64,000 nt of DNA from Macrostomum hystrix. Taxonomy: Eukaryota > Platyhelminthes > Macrostomidae. Made by a program: the position numbers and the translations under genes. The stretch lies in the NCBI GenBank assembly GCA_950097015.1, contig CATNEN010000038.1, forward strand, positions 29,046,501-29,110,500, in the 5' to 3' direction. Below are positions 1 through 11,995 of the stretch, piece after piece (the stretch's first letter is position 1; the number at the start of each line of letters is the position of its first letter). Below the pieces are notes generated by a model, which had not been told where the DNA came from, did no database searches, and saw only the letters and a list, made by a program, of their open reading frames with translations.

Positions 1-690
1 GGGGATCCCATTCCATAGGTGGATAATCAGAGGGGATCCCATTCCATAGGAGGATTATCAGAGGGGATCCCATTCCATAGGAGGATTATAAGACTGGATC
101 CCATTCCGTAGGAAGATTATCAGAGGGGATGCCATTCCATAGGAGTATTATCAGAGGGGATCCCATTCCATAGGAGGATTATCAGAGGGGATCCAATTCC
201 ATAGGAGGATTATAAGACTGGATCCCATTCCATAGGTGGATTATAAGCCTGGATCCCATTCCGTAGGAAGATAATCAGAGGGGATCCCATTCCATAGGAG
301 GATTATCAGAGGGGATTCCTTTCCCTAGGAGGATTATAAGACTGGATCCCATTCCATAGGAAGGTAATCAGAGGGGATCCTATTCCATAGGTGGATAATC
401 AGAGGGGATCCTATTCCATAGGTCGATAATCAGAGGGGATCCCATTCCATAGGAGGATTATCAGAGGGGATCCTATTCCATAGGTGGATAATCAGAGGGG
501 ATCCCATTCCATAGGAGGATTATCAGAGGGGATCCCATTCCATAAGTGGATAATCAGAGGGGATCCTATTCCATAGGTGGATAATCAGAGGGGATCCTAT
601 TCCATAGGTGGATAATCAGAGGGGATCCCATTCCATAGGAGGATAATCAGAGGGATCCCATTACATAGGAGGATTATCAGAGGATTTGAT
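1..690. repeat. 31-bp tandem satellite array
   Basis: About 22 head-to-tail copies of a 31-bp unit built on GGGGATCCCATTCCATAGG followed by a variable GTGGATAATCAGA or AGGATTATCAGA part. Copies differ by a few substitutions, and the array decays near 660-690. It begins at the window edge, so its full length is unknown. It lies just upstream of the first visible exon of the LolA-like/PAN gene and may sit in an intron or in its 5' flank. No coding potential is supported: the reading frames here are by-products of the repeat. Confidence 0.95.
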
Positions 691-746
691 TCTGTTTGGG
701 TTTTCAATGGTACTCGCCTACTAGAAGAATAGTAGATTAATTCCAG

Positions 747-3700
747 GAGAAAATCTTGCCAGATTCTGCAAACAGTGCAAAAAACTTTGGTAATATGTCT
801 CTCTGTAGCAAAAGTATCATCACTGATTGCTCTCCAGAGCCCGGGTGGATATCGCCATCGGCCCTTCCGACCCTGTTGCGGATCGAGGTGCACGGTGTTC
901 GCACAGAGAACAACATCAGCCTGGACTTCAGTATGGTGTACGACTTCACCCAGTTCCGGCACTACCTCCAGTCGCCTTTGACGGTGTTTCAGGTGATCTT
1001 TGCTAAACTTGCTTAAAGTTGAGAATGGTTTACCAACTTAGGAATTTGGGGTTGAGTGGCAGAGCGGCTAACGAGTTTGCCTCTCGCACCAAGGTCCCTG
1101 AGCTCGATTCCGCGGCGAGGCCACATTTATTTGGGGCGCAGCCGCGGAGAGAAGGCTCGGGGGCTTGTCGTGCAATTTACGCTCTTTAGGGCAGGGCAAG
1201 GTAAACATGCACACTTCCTGACGATAAGAAAGTCAGTGCAGATGTACACACCTGTGTGAGCGTGTGCCTGGGTACGGTATATGTGTGCGTGTGTGCTCAG
1301 GAGTCAGAGAATTGGGCAGAATTTCCTCCTCGCTGGCCGCAGGTCTAGTGTCACTAAATGATGTGCCATTGCCCGCAGCCCTCCTGCAATTATTTTTTAA
1401 TTTGAGATTACTTAGTTATCTGGGGATAATTTCCAAACAGATAGTATCATAGAATATCAAATCAAATGACACTTTCTCAGGTCTCGTGTAAGACTTTCGT
1501 AAATATTTTATTTTCCTAAATTTCCCCTGAGGTGTAAGTACACTATGTTTGTTTTGTCAAATAAGTGACAATGAGCATGCATCTAAAATAACCGCCTTCT
1601 GACTGACGCACATTGTACAGACACCCAGAGGCACCTATTGTCGCGGCCGAGCGAAGACCAAACCGCTACCAGACCTGCACCCGATCATGACCTTCACCTG
1701 GGAGGTGCTCGCCGGCCGAGCTCAGGCAATCAACAACGTGTTCTACGGAAGGCTCAACTACGATAGCACACAAAATATGGTGCGATACGACTACAGAGAG
1801 CCTAATTCCATGTTCAAGGGACCGTTCTACAACCTGGGCACGCTGACTGTCATCCACGACTTCAACTCTGGCGTGGCCTATTACATTGACGGCGTGCGCG
1901 GAAATTGCACCGACCAAGCTATCGGATCTGAGTTCATCGACACCAACGATGTGGATATTAAAGACTCACCTGGTTGGCACCTGGTTGAGCTGCGTAGACC
2001 CAAGGATCTCTTCCGGTTTGATGACTCTTATCAATATGTTGGAAAGGTTCGTTTTTATATCAAGAGACGCAAAGCGTTCACACCTTATTTAACGGGCTGT
2101 ACAAAAAGCACTCTACGGGACAAAAATATGTTTTGGACAATATAATTATATTTTATTTTATAAATATTTTATCTTGTATTTGTTTACACACATTTAGAAT
2201 TATGGGAGACAACAAATTGGGTTGGAAGAAAAGTAAATTTCAGTAGACGAAAACAACGGCCCTAATAAGGGCCACTTGTTCATCTTTATCTAGTCTTTAT
2301 CTCAACTTTACCTGAAGCAACTGTTAGCCGAGCCCTTAGACGGCCTCCGTACTACTCTGAGATCCGTGCAATGAGCTTAAGAACGACTTTGCACAGGCCC
2401 TGGGCTGGTGGCTATCTACTTTTTGGTTGGTATAGCCTTGGGGTTGTTGCCAGTGGCAGTGATGGGAACAGTGACCGTTTTTTATTTGTCAAAATGTGCT
2501 CGTTTTCAAAAGACGTACCAGTGCATTACAGTATACCCGTTGCCAGGGAATGTCCCGAGGACTACCAGTGGACGTCTACATTTCTGTGCGAACAATTCAA
2601 ACTAGTGGAGTCGCGATCAACGTCACATACGAATACTACATCCTGGATGTTGGTTCTTAACACATTTCTCAAGTTAATCGTGTGCAATGAATTGACGCAA
2701 TTCCGGAAGTGGCTAAAGTACATTTCTGCGCAAAAATTTACAGGAGAGTGTGACCGAGATTGCCATCGGCAAGGGCCACGTCGGTTTGGGAAAGAGTGTG
2801 CCCATCGAACTGCGCATCGCTTCCTACAGCGAGGATGGTTCGGTGAGTTGATTATTGTCTAGCTAAAACGTTTCAATCGAATAAAAACATTTTATTTGCT
2901 TTAACTACGACACATTTTTCATTTATCACACGTCAAATCGTCAGGAAAAAATGTGAATGCTTATCCATACAGGAAGGGGATCCTTCATTCGGCTACTATG
3001 AGAGGTACAATTTCTTCAACTTCGAGGTGTCAGATCCAGACTCCAGCACTGGTCGAGACGTCGATCAGATTCAGCCTTTTCAGTTTGATGTTGGCGCCTG
3101 CTACACACAAGAGCAGCGACTGAACTTTGTCATCACATTCAGCTCCGTCAACGGTAAAGTAAATCCTTAATTCCTAAGATTCACGAGCGTAAAGTTTACA
3201 AAAGCATGAAATTTATGTGCAAAACGCTTCCAGACACGATTGAGCCTAAGAACATGAACCTGACTGAGTTGTTCATTCGCAACGCAGTGAGAGCTCTCAG
3301 CGACAGTGACATGGGGCTGGCCAGTCCGTTGCGATTCCAGCATCCGCAGCTGGACTATGACGACAAGTTTCTCTACATGACTGTTACGCTGCTAGATAAG
3401 CCGCACGTCTACTGTGAGTAGCGTCATTCAGTTATGCAAAAACTCAGTATTATCCACCAAAATATTCTAATGCTGTCTCCCAACAAGATTAGCCCAAAAA
3501 ATTCGCCATCAAACACACAATCAACAGCTCAGTTCATCAAGGTTGACCCCGCCAAGAATCCGACCGTCCTGCGAATCGACGACAGCGCCCAGCTGGCGGA
3601 CGAACAGGCCTGCTTGGAGTCCTGCAACCGCGACGTGTCCAGCGGCTGCAACACTGTCGCCTTCTGCTCCGGACCGAACTTGCCACAGGGCCGGAACTGC

Positions 3701-6700
3701 CTGTATTCGGCCTTGTTCGGCTATCAGAAGAATACTCAGGCGGCCTACACTTGCCAAGTCTTTGTCCGTAAGTGCATGCGGTTTGAACTTAAGAAATGAG
3801 AGGCAGTTATATAGAGGCAACTAAAAGCCCATACCAAAGAAAATACAGTGCTAGCAAAATCTGACCTTCAAATATTTTTCCAAAGGTCTTGAATGCAATG
3901 CCATTCAGCTTCTAGTGTTCTTTTGTCCGCAAAAAGAAATACTATAGGAATAAGTTTAAAAGCGCTTCAGAGCCAATATTGTTAGAATTTAGGTTTTGTA
4001 AGGTGAAGCATGCTTAATCTTTGGGAAATTTTTCGCTTACAAAAACCCTAGGTCCAACCAATTCGTCGTCTCGTGTCTCCGAGCTACCCCTGGAAGAGGC
4101 CTGGTTCAGTGTCAGCGCCCAGGTCAATGCAGGCCTGTTCGTAGTGCCCATTGTGACAGCCAGTGGTCGGACTCACACATTCAAAGCGCAGTCGATTGAG
4201 CGCTTCGAAATTCGTCCGGACGTTTACAATCCACTTAGGGGTCGGCACCTGCAGCAATTCACCGCGATGGAGCGTCTGTCAATGCGCAACCCTAAGCGTC
4301 AGGTTGAGAACAAGGTGTCCGCCGACGATTGCGCACTTGCTTGTCTGGATGAGACCCAGTTCAAATGCCAGTCAGTGACCTACTGCTATGATTTGGGCGT
4401 CTGCTATCTGAGTGAGGATGCGCCAGACGATGGCAAGACCAATACACTGGACCGGGCCAGGTGCAACATCTACATTAGTAAGGATAAAATAGCACATTTC
4501 ATAGTTTTTCTTTTCGAATGATAAAAATGTCTTAAAAGAATGTCGCTTCACAGCATCTATTCGACAGACATAAAAATGACAGAAATCGTAAATTCTAAAT
4601 TTAGTGCTTAAATAAAAGCATTACTAAACCTAAATGTTAATGTGTATTTATAGCTTTCAAGAAAACCAAATTTACAAACCCCTTATAGAAATTTAGCTTT
4701 TGAATTATTTATTTATTTTATTTTTTATTTTTTTGGCGAATCCATATTAGTTTAACAAAAAATTTACGCGATAAAAATATTGCTAACAAGGCTACATGAT
4801 GAAATTTTGTGCGCAGAATAATTGTGCCTTTATTAATGGTTTTTTACATCACACAACCCGACGAGAACCGTTGAATATCTCGAAGATACCGATGTTTTAT
4901 CTGGAAATTGTTTCATCAGATCGAGCGGAAAAAATGTAGCTTTTTATCTGGATTTTATGGCGATTTGTTAAATATTTTGGGAGATGCTGAATAATGTGTG
5001 AATTTGAAATACTACCCCGTGGTAGATGTTTTAATGTTTAATGTTTAATGTTTTAACGAAACATTCCTATGTTCAAAACTTAAAGCCAATTTAAAATCCC
5101 AGAGAACGAATTGGCAAAGTACAACCAAATGTTGGGCACCTCAAGGATCTACATCAAGGGAAAGAATCCTTCTGGTGAGGTAACCAAACCTGAGCAGTGT
5201 GCGAGGATCTGCGACCAGCGTCAAGTTTCTCCAAACACAAACAGCACCGATACCGGATGTCGCAGCTTTGACGTCTGCAACATTGGTGGCAAGCAGCAGT
5301 GCTATCTGGACTCCGGGCACCTGACAGACGACGGCGGAATCACAGGAAACCGTAGCGAATGCACCCACTATTCAAAATCGTTCGTTGTGGACTTTGTTCG
5401 CTCCCGAACTCTGACGGATCCGAGCTTTCAGGTGACTGACAGGTGTTGTTTTGTTATAGTTAGGGTCACATACAGCTAATTTTTTGCTAATAATTATCTT
5501 CTCCAATCACAGGATCAAAAGCTATTCGGCAGTTTAACAGAAGATCGTTGTGCCAGGAAGTGTGCCGAAGAGTTCGGCCTGGACTGCCAGGGCTACTATT
5601 TCTGCAACTCAACTGGAGACTGTGCCATCTTCATCCTAGGCTCCACCCCGGCACCTGAAAGTGGATCTGGAGCTGGGCTGAAGTGCGACTACCTCAAGAG
5701 TGAGTTGCTTGCAAGCTAATTGGGTTTTTTACCTTAATTTTTTTCTCCTCTTGAGTAAACAAGAGGTAAAAGCCAAGCAAGGTGGGTGGGTGGCGGTAAC
5801 GCATCTGACTCGCGAATGGCGCAGATGGCACATTGGCACAGCCACGCAGCTGTGGACTGGCAAGTCCACAGACACAACGCCATACCCTACTCTAAAATCC
5901 TTCCCTTAGTTATTGCTAGCTGCTTGCTGAGCTGAGGCACAATGGAATTAAATATCTTTCCGTCAAAAGACAAATTAAAACTCTTTGTGCTGAGAGAGAT
6001 TCGAACTCCCAACCTCTACGTCAGAAGCTTGAAGCTCCCTTTAGCTGACAATTAGTAATTCTAAGTTAATAATATATTTTAGGATTAGTTCAATAAAAAT
6101 CATTATATTTGCAGATGTGGCTGTGGGCATTGGTACATCATTTGTACACATCATGTACATCATTGGTACATCATTCCGCCCATTCCGCTGATTCCTGAGC
6201 ACACACACACATACATACTCTACACAAGCAGACACTCACACAGGTGTGTATGTTGTAGTTTATCGGTACCGTCGGCAGTTCGCCGACGCGGTAGTAGGGG
6301 TTCGGGTACGGACCGCCCAAAGCTTGCCGGGGGAGGAGGGATGGGAAGCAGCGACCTTCGAGGCGTTCCGACACTCCGAGGCGAGACGGGATGGGCTTGG
6401 AGCGTTAGCCCGGCACAGAAGGATGCGTGAAGGCTTTGACTGCGAGCGGGTAGCCACTCGACAGCCCCAGAGAGAGGTGGATGACGGTCTGGAGGCGTAC
6501 CGACGCTTCGCAGACTCGAGGGAAGACTCGGGAGGAGAAGCATGATGATGATGAGCTTTTGGCAGCAGCAGAGGTCGGGCAGAGGAACAAGGTTTGAGCA
6601 TGGACAAATAAATAACTCGTTAATGCTTTTCTTACCGGGAGGGATCGAACGCTGCACTCATGGCAATTAGTAGCTCAGGCGGCGTAGATTTATTTATTTA

Positions 6701-7468
6701 TATTGTATGGATTGTTCGCTTCTAACTCAGGGCAGCGTTCTCACAACGGCCACGGGCATCGCGCGCTAATAAATAACAGCGTGGGGTGGGGCGAGGGCAT
6801 AGGGCTGGACGGGGTAGGGCTAAGCTACGCAGGGCTGGGGTGGGAGCAAACACACAAGGCTGAGAGCCGAGAGAGAGAAGGAGGCCGGCTAGCCAATCAG
6901 AAGTCTCCTTGGCGAGAGGCCTGATTGGACTAGCGAAGACGGTGCAGGGGGCAGCCAATGGGCGAGCGACAAACAACGATAAAGGAGGGTGGCCTAAGCC
7001 GGGGCCGGGCAGAACTGGATTGAGCAGGTAGTCGGAGTGGAAGGGTTAGAGACGCAGGGGTCGGAGCAAGGTCATTGTGAGACGCAGCTCACAACATGTA
7101 CATCTGCACTGTCTTTCTCATCGTCAGGCAATGTACACCTTCACTGTTCCTCTCCTCCTTCTCCTTCTTTGTGCGAGACGCGAACACGATAGACCGCTCT
7201 GCCACTTACCCCTGAGTTTAGTTCATAGAAAAATTCAAAACCAACCTTCTCAGGGCTGTACAATCCGGATGGCACGAAGTACCAGACCACAAAGCCGCAA
7301 ACGGGACCGAATACCAACATCGGCTTGAGTGCTGGCTCCTTCGCAGCAATTTTGGTGACAACTGTTCTGGTTGGCCTAATACTCGGGCTGGTCATGCTGA
7401 TGGCGGTGCTCCATTCCAGAGGCAATTCAATCTGGCGCGACACCAAGGCCTTCTTCACGAGACGATGA
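747..7468 (+). CDS. LolA-like and PAN/Apple domain type I membrane protein (5' partial, 11 exons)
   Basis: Exons: about 747 (or 809 or 838)-992, 1621-2046, 2532-2648, 2744-2842, 2973-3153, 3234-3413, 3533-3767, 4052-4477, 5103-5431, 5513-5699, 7254-7468. All introns are GT-AG and every junction keeps phase. The N-terminal half (exons 1-6) has the look of the LolA-like proteins of worms and cnidarians, with TPRGTYCRGR, VIHDFNSGVAYYIDG and a GNC motif. Exons 7, 8, 9 and 10 each carry a Cys-rich PAN/Apple-like module (for example DEQACLESC...CNTVAFC and EDRCARKC...CQGYYFC...DCAIF). The last exon gives a single membrane span (AAILVTTVLVGLILGLVMLM) and a short basic tail ending FFTRR. The predicted role is a cell-surface protein with lipid-type and adhesive extracellular modules; its ligand is unknown. 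The start codon and signal peptide are not in view. About 850 residues are visible. Confidence 0.8.
1048..1396 (+). mobile_element. tRNA-derived SINE, family 1, copy 1 (near full length)
   Basis: Starts GGGGTTGAGTGGCAGAGCGG, which holds a pol III A-box-like stretch. A B-box-like stretch GAGCTCGATTCC follows, then a conserved body (GGGGCGCAGCCGCGGAGAGA, CTGACGATAAGAAAGTCAG, GAATTGGGCAGAATT) and a tail GCAGCCCTCCTGCAATTATT. About 350 bp. It lies in intron 1 of the LolA-like/PAN gene. The same sequence recurs about 12 more times in the window on both strands, which defines it as a dispersed element. Confidence 0.9.
4640..5000 (+). repeat. Dispersed CCCGACGAGAA-family element, copy A
   Basis: Lies in the intron at 4478-5102. 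It contains CCCGACGAGAACCGTTGAAT followed by ATCTCGAAGATACCGATG, then an AGATCGAGCGGAAAA stretch, and ends near GAATTTGAAATACTACCCC. Related sequence occurs at about 9585-9890 and, inverted, at 44840-45070 and 52690-53090. No coding sequence is visible. The limits are approximate. Confidence 0.6.
5770..6057 (-). mobile_element. tRNA-derived SINE, family 2, copy 1
   Basis: On the minus strand there is a tRNA-like head at 6057-6005 with a B-box-like GTTCGAAT stretch (seen on + as GAGAGATTCGAACTCCCAAC), followed by a body related to copies at 19575, 48830 and 51490. It also carries a CTGTGGACTGGCAAGTCCACAG inverted repeat near 5850. It lies in the last intron of the LolA-like/PAN gene. Limits are approximate. 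Confidence 0.6.
6108..7215 (-). mobile_element. SINE family 1, copy 2, split by a solo LTR
   Basis: The tail half reads on + from TTGCAGATGTGGCTGTGGGC to CACAGGTGTGTA (6108-6250). The head half resumes at 7101 with CATCTGCACTGTCTTTCTC and runs to CCGCTCTGCCACTTACCCC. The head half has an internal deletion. The halves match a continuous SINE consensus once the 846-bp insertion and one copy of TGTA are removed. Confidence 0.85.
6251..7096. mobile_element. Solo LTR of a retrotransposon (846 bp)
   Basis: The element starts TGTTGTAG and ends CTCACAACA, so it has the TG...CA ends and a 6-bp inverted repeat (TGTTGT/ACAACA) typical of LTRs. It is flanked by a 4-bp target duplication, TGTA at 6247-6250 and 7097-7100. 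It is GC-rich with CCAAT motifs (AGCCAATCAG, AGCCAATGGG) and a CGATAAAGG stretch that could act as promoter parts. No gag/pol sequence is present and no second LTR is seen, so it is read as a solo LTR. The reading frames inside it are not supported as genes. Confidence 0.75.
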
Positions 7469-8599
7469 AGACGATGAATTAAAAAACATTGGTGCTGCGA
7501 ATCTGGCTGCACCTGCGGCGTAAACTACTTTACAGTACCTAAAGCGACATTGACACATTATCTGAGAAATTGTTTACCTGTATTGTAAAAAATCTTTCGG
7601 TCGTACAAATGGTGCAGACAGTCAGTTTTTGGTGGCACCTGACAAAGCCAGAACAGAAGCTTCAATACTCGTATGTCCCTAGCTTTTTTCGATGAAACAT
7701 CATAGAAGCGAACTTCAAGTTCACTGGAATTTAATACTTAACTATTTGACAATATAAAACTTTTCTAAGCTCGTAGTTTCACTTGATTCTGGGGCTCGAT
7801 ACAATGTTTGTTCTACTTTTTTTAATAAATAAAAAATTATGTTGTCTTGTCATAAAGTGTTTCTCAACCTTATTGTCACTCCACTTTCATATTGAAAAGA
7901 GCACAACAATAATTTATAGTAATTATTACGAGCGTATTGTATCTGTCGCTCATTTTTTATCTCTAAATCTTTAACCGGGCATATTTTCAAACAAAAATTC
8001 AATTTCGAAGTAGTTATTTTACCCTTAATCTTCTAATAAATATTTACTGTCATCGAATCGGATAGAATTAAGAGGGGTAGATGGAAATGACAGAATGTTT
8101 CGTCAATTCTGGGTATTCACGATAAAATAAAATTGGTTCATTATTAAGGAAATGCACAAAGAATAGTCAAACATTTAAATTCAGCATTTTCATGACTAAT
8201 CTAGCTGTCATAGTACTCCGAATGTGTTTGACAGCAAACTTAGTGATAACCAGTATTCAAGGCACGGCTAGTCACGTGCACAGCAGCAGAGATGAAAATG
8301 GGTGAGAAGAAAGACAGAAAATAAGACGGATAGGACTGTACTCTGAGTCATTGCACAGCTTTGTGCATATACAATGAGCCCAACCCCAAATTGCTAGCAC
8401 AATGTACTCACCTTAGAGCTATTGTGTGTACTCAGTTTTTTTGCGACTGCACTGGAGTGCATGCCAGTTTATTCCGAATTTTGTCACCATTTGATATAAG
8501 ACTGGGCCGAAAAACATGCCAAAATTCTTGATCGCAATAATAAGGCATGCAAAAGACATCAAGAAACAGCTAATTGACAAGTAAACTAGCAGAGCAGCA
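7469..8599. other. 3' UTR and intergenic stretch without a gene
   Basis: Holds the 3' UTR of the LolA-like/PAN gene. A candidate poly(A) signal AATAAA lies at 7824-7829. The rest is AT-rich and leads into the DEG/ENaC gene. I see no coding exon or repeat I can name. Confidence 0.6.
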
Positions 8600-11485
8600 A
8601 TGAAGAAAAGTTTTGCTTTGAATGCGGCAGCAAAGGTGCCGAAGCCGCAGCAGCAGCTAGACAGCTACAATCGAGTGCCCGGACTGCACAAAATCCGCAC
8701 ACGCGATCTCATGAGCACACTGCGAGTATTCGCCGCCTGCACCAGCGCGCACGGAATGGCTCGTCTGAATCATCCGTCCAGGTCTTGCCAGATTGGCTGG
8801 GCCCTGATTATCACTGCCGCTTTCATAGGTTTGACGATCAACCTGTCTAATCTAGTGATCAAGTACCGTGACGAACCGATCACTACTCAGATCAAAGCTC
8901 GAGGCAGTCGCTATGTACCGCCAGATATAACCATCTGTAATCGAATGATGTTTGCAATCAGCAAAATTTTCAACAGCACCTCTGCAACTAATGCCTCGGC
9001 GCCGAATCTCGCCGAGTTTCATCACGATATAGCTCCGGCGTTTCGACCTGTGTTCCAGAGCATTCAAAAAATCCGCCAGGTGCTCGAGCTTAGTGCTAGG
9101 CGATACCTGGTGCTCAACTATGGTGCCTACGAGACTGATACAAATTTATTGCGAATCGAGGACGACAGTGCATACAATTTGCCAAGTAAGTGCCTCTTCA
9201 ACAGTAGAAAGACAATGCTAGCTCGTATTTTTCCCCTAGGAAAAAGACTCTGAGGGTATTTCAAATAGCCACTGCCTATATTTAGAAACCGAATGACAGA
9301 TTTTCGTGATAGTCCACCATTTGGATCTAAATTTTTCCACCCTTTACGATAAAATTACTTTAGAAGCCATTCGACGTCAGCATCAGCGAGATATTCAGCG
9401 ATTCTTCTTAAAAACTCTGGGGACAGGGCAACTGAAAATTCTCTGTATTGAAAATCAAGTTGTCGTTGTGACCTATTTCTCATCATCCCAGGCACATGAG
9501 ATCCCTCTCATCTGACGGGGCATTGGCAGCGACCGTCAGAATACTTAATAAAGCATCTGTCTTTGATATGTACACCGGGTGGTTTCCCTGCTAATTAACA
9601 TAGTTTTTGGAGCATGGAACATGGTTACATAATGAAATGCTGTGATCAGAAAAATAATGCCAATATAATTGGTGGTTTTGGCAACCAGACACCCCGACGA
9701 GAATTGTTAAATGTATCGACGATGTCGACGTTTGTGACTCTGTAAGTTGTTTTAACGGATAGAGCGAAAACTTTTTGCCCGTTTTCTGGACGTTCGTTTG
9801 TTGAGAGTACAGAAAAAAATTGTATACATTTTTATAGAACAAATAAGAAAAATATAATTGTGAGCACTTGAAATACACCCAACCATGTCCTTTATGCTGT
9901 TGAACGCCAACTTATCAATTTATTTTACTTATTATCCGCAAATATTTATGAAAACCTTTTATTTTTTGCTGAAACAGATCTAGTAATTCGTGACACGTAC
10001 GGATTTCGATTCCTGTCCCAGTTCAGTGCCGACCCATCACAAGCGCTGCTTTCTTGTACCTATGGAACGAGAGCCTGCGACATTCACGATTTTCAAGTGC
10101 GCTCTCTACCGGCTTTTCCTTCGTGTTTGACCTTCAGTGCGCAGCGCTTTGGACAGAGACGCCCAAATGTTACCGTAAACAGTCTGAATGAGTTGCGTAT
10201 CGGCATGTTCACGGACTCTTATCACATTAGTCCAGTGGTGACTGACAGCCTTTTAAAGCTTCCAGGTGACTGGTTCAACATGCAAAAGCCGGGTGGAGCC
10301 GTCGTCTTTGTCCACCAGCCGGGAACATATCCGACCCACGGCAACCAAATCGAAGCGCCGATCAATCAGGAGACGGTAGTGGACATTCGATACCTTGAGT
10401 ACACTTCAAAGAGTACAAAGAAATATAAGTGTTTGACGGATCCTAATGACAACATGCAGCTGCAGTACATGGTGCTTGATGATCAGACCCTCAGACCAGA
10501 AACTTTTCAAGCTCAGCTTGCCGACTGTCTTGTGGCCCTAACTCAGGAAGTGCTGCTTAAACAGTGTGGCTTTATCGATCCTACCCTGCCGCTGAGCATC
10601 TCTATGTCGAACGAACCAAAGCGCGGCAACCTGACGAACCTGTTATCCGGTATCGATCAGGCAAGGCTGGACCCGGCAAGCCTCATCGACTATGTCTACC
10701 AGACTTTCCTGAGCTCAAATGCTTCCGAGCTTCCAGCTATTATCGATACGCTACTGGACAATGAAATCTGCCTGCGAGCCGCTTTTGTCGCCGCAAGAAG
10801 CGATCAGCGGCTGCAGCAGGGCTGCCTCGATCGCTGTCATGCGAAAATCTACGAAACCAGAGTGATGCCGATTGCATGGCCAGAGGGACCCAAAATAAAA
10901 GATTTCCTGGTGCCGACACTGCAGCGATGGCTTCATTCGAACTCATTTTACCCAAATAGTGGCGCAATAGTAGATGAGAAATTTCTCCAACAGATCAACT
11001 GGAATCTTTATCAATCCTACAAGCAACTTTTAAGATCAAATGCTCAAAATGTCAGCGAATCTAGCATAACCAACAAAAACTTCTTAGCTATTCGATTTCG
11101 CGTTGCCGACTCGCAAGGTCGCGACATGCAAACTGACGAAAGCTTCGCATACGAACTCTACGATCTGTTTTCAGACATTGGTGGAATTCTAGGCCTATAC
11201 ATTGGCATCAGCGTGCTGACAGTCTGCGAAGTGGCCGAACTGTGCCTGCAGTTGGCTGTGATGGCCAGCATGATAGCGCACCGACGCAGGACGGAAGTAA
11301 AACTGCCAGTGACAAATGCTGAACGCATCAGGAGGGTTTCAACAATGTCCGCGGCTGCAGCGACCGCTATCATGGTGCGGGGCAGCAGGCAGCAGTCGGA
11401 AATGGAGGGCCGAGGCGGCTCCGCAGTGGCCGTCGCCGCTGCTCAAGTCTGGCAGCAGATGCCTTTAAGGAGGACTTTAGTTTAA
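8600..11485 (+). CDS. DEG/ENaC family sodium channel subunit
   Basis: Exons 8600-9185 and 9978-11485 join in phase 1 to give 697 residues. The family forms trimeric amiloride-sensitive cation channels; members are gated by peptides, protons or force. The N-terminus carries the His-Gly gating motif (HG at residues 51-52). TM1 is at about residues 67-89 (GWALIITAAFIGLTI). The extracellular part opens exon 2 with the RFLSQFSADPSQALLSC...ACD pattern and CLTFS. TM2 (about 595-625) is preceded by the family signature LFSDIGGILGLYIGIS; its GIS matches the G/S-x-S selectivity filter. The basic tail is about 70 residues and ends QMPLRRTLV. Length is slightly above the 500-650 usual for the family. Start: first ATG of the open frame. 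The ligand cannot be told from sequence. Confidence 0.92.
9585..9890 (+). repeat. Dispersed CCCGACGAGAA-family element, copy B
   Basis: In the DEG/ENaC intron. It contains ACCCCGACGAGAATTGTTAA, ATCGACGATGTCGACG and GGATAGAGCGAAAACTTTTT, in the same order as copy A. It ends near CACTTGAAATACACCC. Limits approximate. Confidence 0.6.
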
Positions 11486-11995
11486 GCCATGCAGTCATCC
11501 AACACTGAAATGCTAATTAAAATATAGATGATCATTAAAAAATTATTATAATCTAAGACTGCTTGTTCACAAAGCCATTGAATAAATCCTATGTGGTGTG
11601 AATCATTTACATTTTCAAAGAATTAAAAATAAAAAGTAACATTTAATCACATTTAAACGAGAATTTTAATTTTGAAATATCGGCGCCAAAGGCCATGAAG
11701 GTACGTTTTATGACTCTGTACCCATATCTAGGCAGCGTTACAAAGCATTGCTTGGATACATGTAAAACATTGTGTGCAATCAGTAAATTGAAACAAAAAA
11801 CTGCTTTTTGCAGTTAGTGAGTGATGTACGCCTGTAGACTATAGATAAGCATGGTGCTCCAGCTAGCGAGCTGGTGTTTTTCAGAAGTGCCCAATATGCA
11901 ATTGTTGTGTTCTAAAGGTTAAACCTTGTTTTTTTTAATAAAGATTTTTAAGAACTATTAGATAATAACATAAAGAGAAAAGCTACAGGAGTAAT
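11486..11995. other. Convergent intergenic region with a poly(A) signal
   Basis: Separates the 3' ends of the DEG/ENaC gene (+) and the GPCR gene (-). AATAAA at 11581-11586 is about 95 nt after the channel stop codon and is a plausible poly(A) signal. No other gene is seen. Confidence 0.6.

Noticed and set aside
1056-1259. Possible tRNA gene at the head of the SINE copies
   Set aside because: The A- and B-box-like stretches are embedded in a 350-bp dispersed element with no complete cloverleaf that I can draw; it is a tRNA-derived SINE head.
6220-6657. Several frames inside the 6251-7096 segment
   Set aside because: They fall within the solo LTR, overlap on both strands and show no domain.
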